Assembly: GCF_900129645.1 (NCBI RefSeq)
Contig: NZ_FSQZ01000001.1
Span: 1,822,001 to 1,886,000, forward strand
DNA: 64,000 nt
Origin: Acetomicrobium flavidum
Lineage (GTDB): Bacteria > Synergistota > Synergistia > Synergistales > Acetomicrobiaceae
Reading direction: 5' to 3'
Shown: positions 60,334-64,000 of the stretch, one piece after another
Layout: each line of letters begins with the position of its first letter
How positions within the stretch are numbered: the first letter of the stretch is position 1
Translations under genes and position numbers: made by a program
Notes under the pieces: model-generated
Database searches by the model: none
Seen by the model: only the letters and a program-made list of their open reading frames with translations
What the model was told of the DNA's origin: nothing

Positions 60334-61005
60334 TTGAGCAGAAGATGTTTTGTCGTGGAATTTAAAGAGCCCCTGGGTTACGGCGACGGCCTTACATTTC
60401 AGGAAAGGGCTTTTGAAAAAGTTTCAGCGGGTGAGGCCGACGGCATACTTCTTCTTTTGGAGCACAAGCCCGTTTTTACCGTGGGAAGATCGGGGGGAAG
60501 GGAAAACCTGCTCGTGGATGAAAGGGTCCTTGAAGCTTACGGGATAGAGCTATACGAGACGAACAGGGGAGGAAACATAACCTATCACGGTCCTGGGCAG
60601 ATAGTCGCCTACCCCATATTTAATTTGAGCAAATGGAAGAAGGACCTTCCATGGTACGTCTCATGCCTTGAAGAAGTGGTTATACAAGTGCTGAAAGATT
60701 ACAATATAAAGGCCGGCAGGAAGCCCAAATACAGGGGCGTCTGGGTCGCAGACAAAAAAATCGCAGCCATAGGTATCGCCGCCGACAGGTGGATCACCAT
60801 GCACGGCTTTGCCTTTAATGTAAGGGTTGACAAGTCACATTTCGAGCTCATCAACCCCTGCGGTATAAAGGAGTTTTCCGTGGCCTCGCTCGACGACTAC
60901 GTCGAGGACGTAGATTTTCGGGAGGTCGTAAAAAAAGTAAAAGAAAAATTCTCTTTAGTTTTTGAAACTAACTTCAAAAAGGAATTATCAGAAGGGATGT
61001 CGTAA
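60334..61005 (+). CDS. lipB: Octanoyltransferase (lipoyl synthesis) LipB
   Basis: 223 residues from a TTG eight bases after GGGAGG; a longer frame to 60232 has no site and would add 34 unusual residues. RGGNITYHGPGQIVAYPIFNL near residue 75 is the LipB signature, KIAAIGIAADRWITMHGFAFNV near 145 has the catalytic lysine region, and NPCGI near 180 holds the catalytic cysteine. It transfers octanoate from acyl carrier protein to lipoyl domains. The upstream site is inside a hairpin (CCACACCT with AGGTGTGG, 60305-60329) that could limit translation. Two bases separate it from the HisA-like gene. Confidence 0.92.
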   Translation: MSRRCFVVEFKEPLGYGDGLTFQERAFEKVSAGEADGILLLLEHKPVFTVGRSGGRENLLVDERVLEAYGIELYETNRGGNITYHGPGQIVAYPIFNLSKWKKDLPWYVSCLEEVVIQVLKDYNIKAGRKPKYRGVWVADKKIAAIGIAADRWITMHGFAFNVRVDKSHFELINPCGIKEFSVASLDDYVEDVDFREVVKKVKEKFSLVFETNFKKELSEGMS

Positions 61006-61007
61006 AT

Positions 61008-61748
61008 TTGCAAGTTATCCCGGTAATGGATCTTTTGGATGGTTTAATCGTGCGAGCATATAGAGGAGAGAGGGATAAATATCGCCCTATGGAAAGCCCT
61101 TTGGTAAATTCGCCCCATCCTGTGAAAGTGGCAAAGGCGTTGCTTCACGTAACAGGAGGAAGTGACCTTTACGTCGCCGATCTCAACGCCATTCAAGACA
61201 TGGAAGATAATCTCGAGGTTTTGCAAAAAGTACGGAAAGAGACAATGGCAACCCTTTGGATAGATGCGGGAACAGGATGCTTGGATGAAGTGCTTTACCT
61301 GATGTCCGAGATTCCATCCTGCAAGGTTGTCGTTGGCTCTGAGACCCTTGAAAGCAGCGAAGAACTTGAAAAGATAGCAAGAAAATGCCCGATGGATCGC
61401 GTTGTATTCAGCTTGGATATCAAAGAAGGTAAAATCCTGACTCGTGAGGGATCGCCCTTTTGGGGCGTTTCCTTGGAAGAAGGGATAGACCTGTTAAAAG
61501 AAGTAGAATGGGAAAAGGTCATAATTCTTACTTTAGACGGCGTGGGAACGGGCAGTGGATTGCCCCTGCAGATGTATGAGAGGGCAATTCAAAGGGCGCC
61601 TGAAATAAGTTTTTACGGCGGCGGAGGATTTAGCTCCAAGAATGAGCTTTTTGCCCTAAAAAAGCTAAACATGGCAGGCCTGCTGGTCGCCACGGCCCTT
61701 CACGAAGGGCGAATCACCAAAAAAGACATAGAGGAGCTGGCGTCGTGA
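61008..61748 (+). CDS. HisA-like TIM-barrel protein of the methanofuran/H4MPT gene neighbourhood
   Basis: 246 residues from a TTG with GAAGGGATG upstream. VIPVMDLLDGLIVRAYRGER at the N terminus and GGGGFSSKNEL near residue 203 resemble HisA/HisF phosphate-binding barrels. Yet the sequence DLYVADLNAIQDMEDNLEVL, and its place in front of mfnB, match the HisA-related proteins found beside methanopterin and methanofuran genes in archaea and methylotrophs. It overlaps mfnB by 4 bp. It is probably not the histidine enzyme; the reaction is unknown. Confidence 0.75.
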   Translation: MQVIPVMDLLDGLIVRAYRGERDKYRPMESPLVNSPHPVKVAKALLHVTGGSDLYVADLNAIQDMEDNLEVLQKVRKETMATLWIDAGTGCLDEVLYLMSEIPSCKVVVGSETLESSEELEKIARKCPMDRVVFSLDIKEGKILTREGSPFWGVSLEEGIDLLKEVEWEKVIILTLDGVGTGSGLPLQMYERAIQRAPEISFYGGGGFSSKNELFALKKLNMAGLLVATALHEGRITKKDIEELAS

Positions 61749-62497
61749 GTTCATATCCAAAAAGGGCGGCCTTTCTGGCAAGCGTTGTATCTAAGGAAGA
61801 GGCCGCCGAAGCCTTGAAGGTCCAAGTTGACGTGATAGACGTGAAAAACCCCGCCGAAGGAGCTCTTGGGGCAGCCTTGCCGGAGACAATAACCGAGATA
61901 AGAGGCGTCGTCCCCAAGGCCATTCCCGTGAGCGCCGCCATTGGAGACATGCCATATCTTCCGGGCACGGCAGCGCTTGCGGCCGTAGGAGCAGCCTGTG
62001 CAGGAGCCGATATGGTTAAAATAGGCCTTTACGGTGCAAAAACATCCGATGAGGCCTTGAATCTGCTTTGCTCGGTCGCAAATGCGTTAAAAATGTATTT
62101 CCCGACCTCTTTGCTGGTCGCAGGAGCTTACGCGGATGCTCAAATCTTTGGCGGCATTAATTTCCTTGATGTCCCGGCTTTGGCCGCGAAGGCCGGTGCT
62201 GCAGGTTGTCTTCTTGATACTTTTGATAAATCCTTCGGCCACAACTTGCTTGAGATTGCCTCCATGGAGGCAATAGGGGATTTTGTCTCGGCCTGCAGGG
62301 AATGGGGCCTTTTTTCTGCCTTGGCTGGTTCTTTAAAACTCGAAGATGTACCTTTATTATTGCCCCTTAGGCCTGATTACCTGGGCTTTCGAGGTGCACT
62401 TTGCGAGGGAGGTCGGTCGGGCAAACTTTCGTCAAGAAAGGTCCTTGAAATTTCATCGCTCATTGCAGGCGAAAGCAGCGCCTGTTGCCACAGCTGA
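61745..62497 (+). CDS. mfnB: (5-Formylfuran-3-yl)methyl phosphate synthase (MfnB/DUF556)
   Basis: 250 residues. FLASVVSKEEAAEALKVQVDVIDVKNPAEGALGAALP near residues 10-46 (the DVKNP lysine is the expected catalytic residue), PVSAAIGDMPYLPGTAA near 60, ADMVKIGLYGA near 89 and LDTFDKSFG near 157 are DUF556 hallmarks. In methanogens MfnB condenses two glyceraldehyde-3-phosphates to 4-(hydroxymethyl)-2-furancarboxaldehyde phosphate, the furan of methanofuran. ATGA-type overlap with the HisA-like gene before it. It converges on the MfnE-like gene, with which its 3' end overlaps by 38 bp. Confidence 0.9.
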   Translation: MSSYPKRAAFLASVVSKEEAAEALKVQVDVIDVKNPAEGALGAALPETITEIRGVVPKAIPVSAAIGDMPYLPGTAALAAVGAACAGADMVKIGLYGAKTSDEALNLLCSVANALKMYFPTSLLVAGAYADAQIFGGINFLDVPALAAKAGAAGCLLDTFDKSFGHNLLEIASMEAIGDFVSACREWGLFSALAGSLKLEDVPLLLPLRPDYLGFRGALCEGGRSGKLSSRKVLEISSLIAGESSACCHS

Positions 62498-63071
62498 CGG
62501 TGTCGTTTAGCGAAAGCTTCTTATTTCCGTCGCACAGCCAGACCTCCCCATTGTAGCGGGAAAGGAAACGGAAGAACATTGGATCGACCCAACTTGTGCC
62601 CGTAAGGTCCTTCACGTCATGGGGAGGAATGTTGTCTTTAAGCAGGACAAGTCTTGAGGCGTCGAAGGCTGCGGCGATAAAGCAGGCCAAGCTGTCAGAG
62701 GTTGTTTCCCAGCTTTCGGGTATTCCTCTTTGCTCCTTAAGCCAGTTAGATGGCAAAAATATAGGGATCTTTCCCGAAAGCCAGGCCTGTGATATATCTT
62801 CTTTGTTGTAGGCCGTTACGGAATGCGGTACCTTTTCAGCAAGAACGTAACCAAATTGATCCATCGCCAGCACGGCCATCCAGTGAGACGTGAAAGCCGC
62901 TAGCTTCCATTGTCTGTCGCATAGGCGTACCTCATCGGCAAATTTACCGCCTCCCGGTACCACTATGCATTTATGGCCTCGCAGCGACTCGCTTAAATTT
63001 CTGCATATCTCAAGAAATCGTGGTAGCCTTTCAAGGCTTCCGCCAAATTTTACTACGACTTCGGCGGACAT
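62460..63071 (-). CDS. Amino acid kinase family protein, MfnE-like
   Basis: 203 residues. VVVKFGGSLERL near residue 5 and IVVPGGGKFADEVR near 35 are the nucleotide-binding loops of the amino acid kinase fold; TSDSLACFIAAAFDASRLVLLKD near 130 completes it. Short, as is MfnE, which phosphorylates 5-(aminomethyl)-3-furanmethanol phosphate to the diphosphate in methanofuran synthesis. The neighbours (mfnB, MfnF-like) favour this over another kinase. It overlaps the MfnF-like gene by 19 bp. Confidence 0.75.
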   Translation of the reverse strand: MSAEVVVKFGGSLERLPRFLEICRNLSESLRGHKCIVVPGGGKFADEVRLCDRQWKLAAFTSHWMAVLAMDQFGYVLAEKVPHSVTAYNKEDISQAWLSGKIPIFLPSNWLKEQRGIPESWETTSDSLACFIAAAFDASRLVLLKDNIPPHDVKDLTGTSWVDPMFFRFLSRYNGEVWLCDGNKKLSLNDTVSCGNRRCFRLQ

Positions 63072-64000
63072 GAGAGGTAAATGGCCAAATCCTTGGCAGC
63101 AGCATAGGCGGGAAAATGTTTCTTAACCACATCAGGGATGATCGCCTCAGTATTTAAGATTGACAGATTTGCCCGGAGGGCTGCCTGAATTCCTAAGGAT
63201 TGGCCTGCTCCCGTGACTGCGGCAGGCCCCTTTACGTGGGGCTGCGAGCAAACTTGATACAGCGCGTCAACTATTAGCCCGATTTGACGTTCCCTCAAAT
63301 ATCCGGCCAATGGCAACAGATCTTCTGGCTTTATAAGAGAAGCGTCCGCACATATAAGTCGGGCCAGGCGACGGGCAGCGCCCTCGGCGTTAACGGATCC
63401 GCTGTCAGGCGGGGTACAGCTGTAGTCTTTCGGGTCGATTTCGCCTAAAAGAAGGTAGCAGTCTCCCATGACGGCAAAATATTCGTTGGAAGTGCGATAC
63501 CAGTCTCCCCTAAAGGGAAGCAGTGAGGCTAGGGCGTTGGGATTTGAGCGGATTAAGCCCGTATAGACCAGCTCGCCGAAGCGCAGTCTGTCTGTGTCGT
63601 TTCTTCCTCTAACGTACAGGGCATTTTCTTTGATGGGTATTATGTCCGTTGTGGTGCTTCCAACATCTATCCATATTCCGTCGCCGATGGACCTTGCTAT
63701 CTCTCGCGCAGCCGCAATCCAATTGGTCGCCGCAAGGTTGATCGGATCGCCCATGGCTTTTTCTGCTGGCACCCACCTTTCGTCTGTGCCAAGGCACATA
63801 AGCTGGATGCCAGGAAATGTATTGATGAAGGCATCCAGCACGAAGCGCACACCTTCAGCTTTGGTGGCAAAACAATCGGAAAGTTCAGCCGTCATGGTGA
63901 TAGCCATGGCTGTGTTGGAGAGGGAGATGTCTGAGGCAAGATACTCAAGCACCGTCGACAGCTTGTCAGGGTCCCTCCATATCTCAAAGGTCATATCCTT
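63053..64000 (-). CDS. MfnF-like protein, hydantoinase/oxoprolinase-type ATPase fold (cut by window edge)
   Basis: About 315 residues are visible; the frame continues past the right edge, where the N-terminal nucleotide loop should lie. IWIDVGSTTTDIIPI near visible residue 108 is an ASKHA ATPase phosphate loop. LVYTGLIRSNPNALASLLPFRGDWYRTSNEYFAVMGDCYLLLG near 141-183 matches the protein family annotated as H4MPT-linked C1 transfer pathway protein, now MfnF, which couples the furan diphosphate to glutamyl-tyramine. Forms an overlapping unit with the MfnE-like gene. Confidence 0.8.
   Translation of the reverse strand, partial: KDMTFEIWRDPDKLSTVLEYLASDISLSNTAMAITMTAELSDCFATKAEGVRFVLDAFINTFPGIQLMCLGTDERWVPAEKAMGDPINLAATNWIAAAREIARSIGDGIWIDVGSTTTDIIPIKENALYVRGRNDTDRLRFGELVYTGLIRSNPNALASLLPFRGDWYRTSNEYFAVMGDCYLLLGEIDPKDYSCTPPDSGSVNAEGAARRLARLICADASLIKPEDLLPLAGYLRERQIGLIVDALYQVCSQPHVKGPAAVTGAGQSLGIQAALRANLSILNTEAIIPDVVKKHFPAYAAAKDLAIYLSCPPKS

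Noticed and set aside
1-64000. CRISPR arrays, rRNA operons, insertion sequences, integrases
   Set aside because: Looked for regularly spaced repeats, rRNA-like stretches and transposase or integrase motifs; none found. The only clear long repeat is the tRNA-Val pair.

Overview
The window reads as a chromosomal segment of an anaerobic, amino-acid- and organic-acid-using bacterium. My best guess is the phylum Synergistota (an Acetomicrobium/Anaerobaculum-like organism). That guess rests on overall protein flavour, the many amino-acid and carboxylate transporters, the compact purine operon and the mix of diderm traits (LipB, a SPOR-like secreted protein). It is inference; no rRNA gene is present to prove it. 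Coding density is high, start sites usually carry strong AGGAGG-type ribosome binding sites, and GTG/TTG starts are common.

Layout. 0-10 kb: the tail of a purine permease converging on a minus-strand purine operon, purC/S-Q-L-F-M-N-H-D, in which purC and purS are fused. 10-21 kb: a secreted protein of unknown role, a TSUP exporter, a phosphoenolpyruvate-carboxykinase-like protein, rlmN, a SIMPL-domain protein, a MazF-type toxin-antitoxin pair, an iron alcohol dehydrogenase and glycerate kinase. 20.5-35.2 kb: a segment bounded by a 75-bp direct repeat of the 3' part of tRNA-Val(CAC), with the intact tRNA at the right end. It holds broken toxin-antitoxin genes, then a carboxylic-acid catabolic locus: an AtuA/DUF4387/three MmgE-PrpD operon on the minus strand. 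Divergent from it runs a LeuC/LeuD-like dehydratase, a TAXI-type TRAP transporter, an isocitrate-lyase/PEP-mutase family lyase and an NrpR-like regulator. This looks like an acquired catabolic island, although no integrase is visible.

35-42 kb: a glutamate dehydrogenase fragment, an amidohydrolase, a second lyase of the same family with its own palindromic operator and an IclR regulator, aroD, aroE, an oxidoreductase fragment and an ECF transporter S component. 42-56.7 kb: a transporter-rich block: a YfcC-type carrier, an IclR-hutU-YjiH operon for urocanate/histidine use, a four-gene polar amino acid ABC transporter, a sodium:alanine symporter, an SLH/SPOR/phosphodiester-glycosidase exoprotein and an NhaC antiporter. 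57-60 kb: mgtE, preceded by a long leader that folds into a strongly paired RNA I cannot match to the M-box, and a GltP-type symporter.

60-64 kb: lipB followed by a HisA-like protein, MfnB, an MfnE-like kinase and an MfnF-like protein running off the right edge. These are archaeal/methylotroph-type genes for the furan moiety of methanofuran, unexpected in this setting. The three most interesting points are this furan-cofactor cluster, the tRNA-Val-bounded catabolic island, and the mgtE leader RNA.
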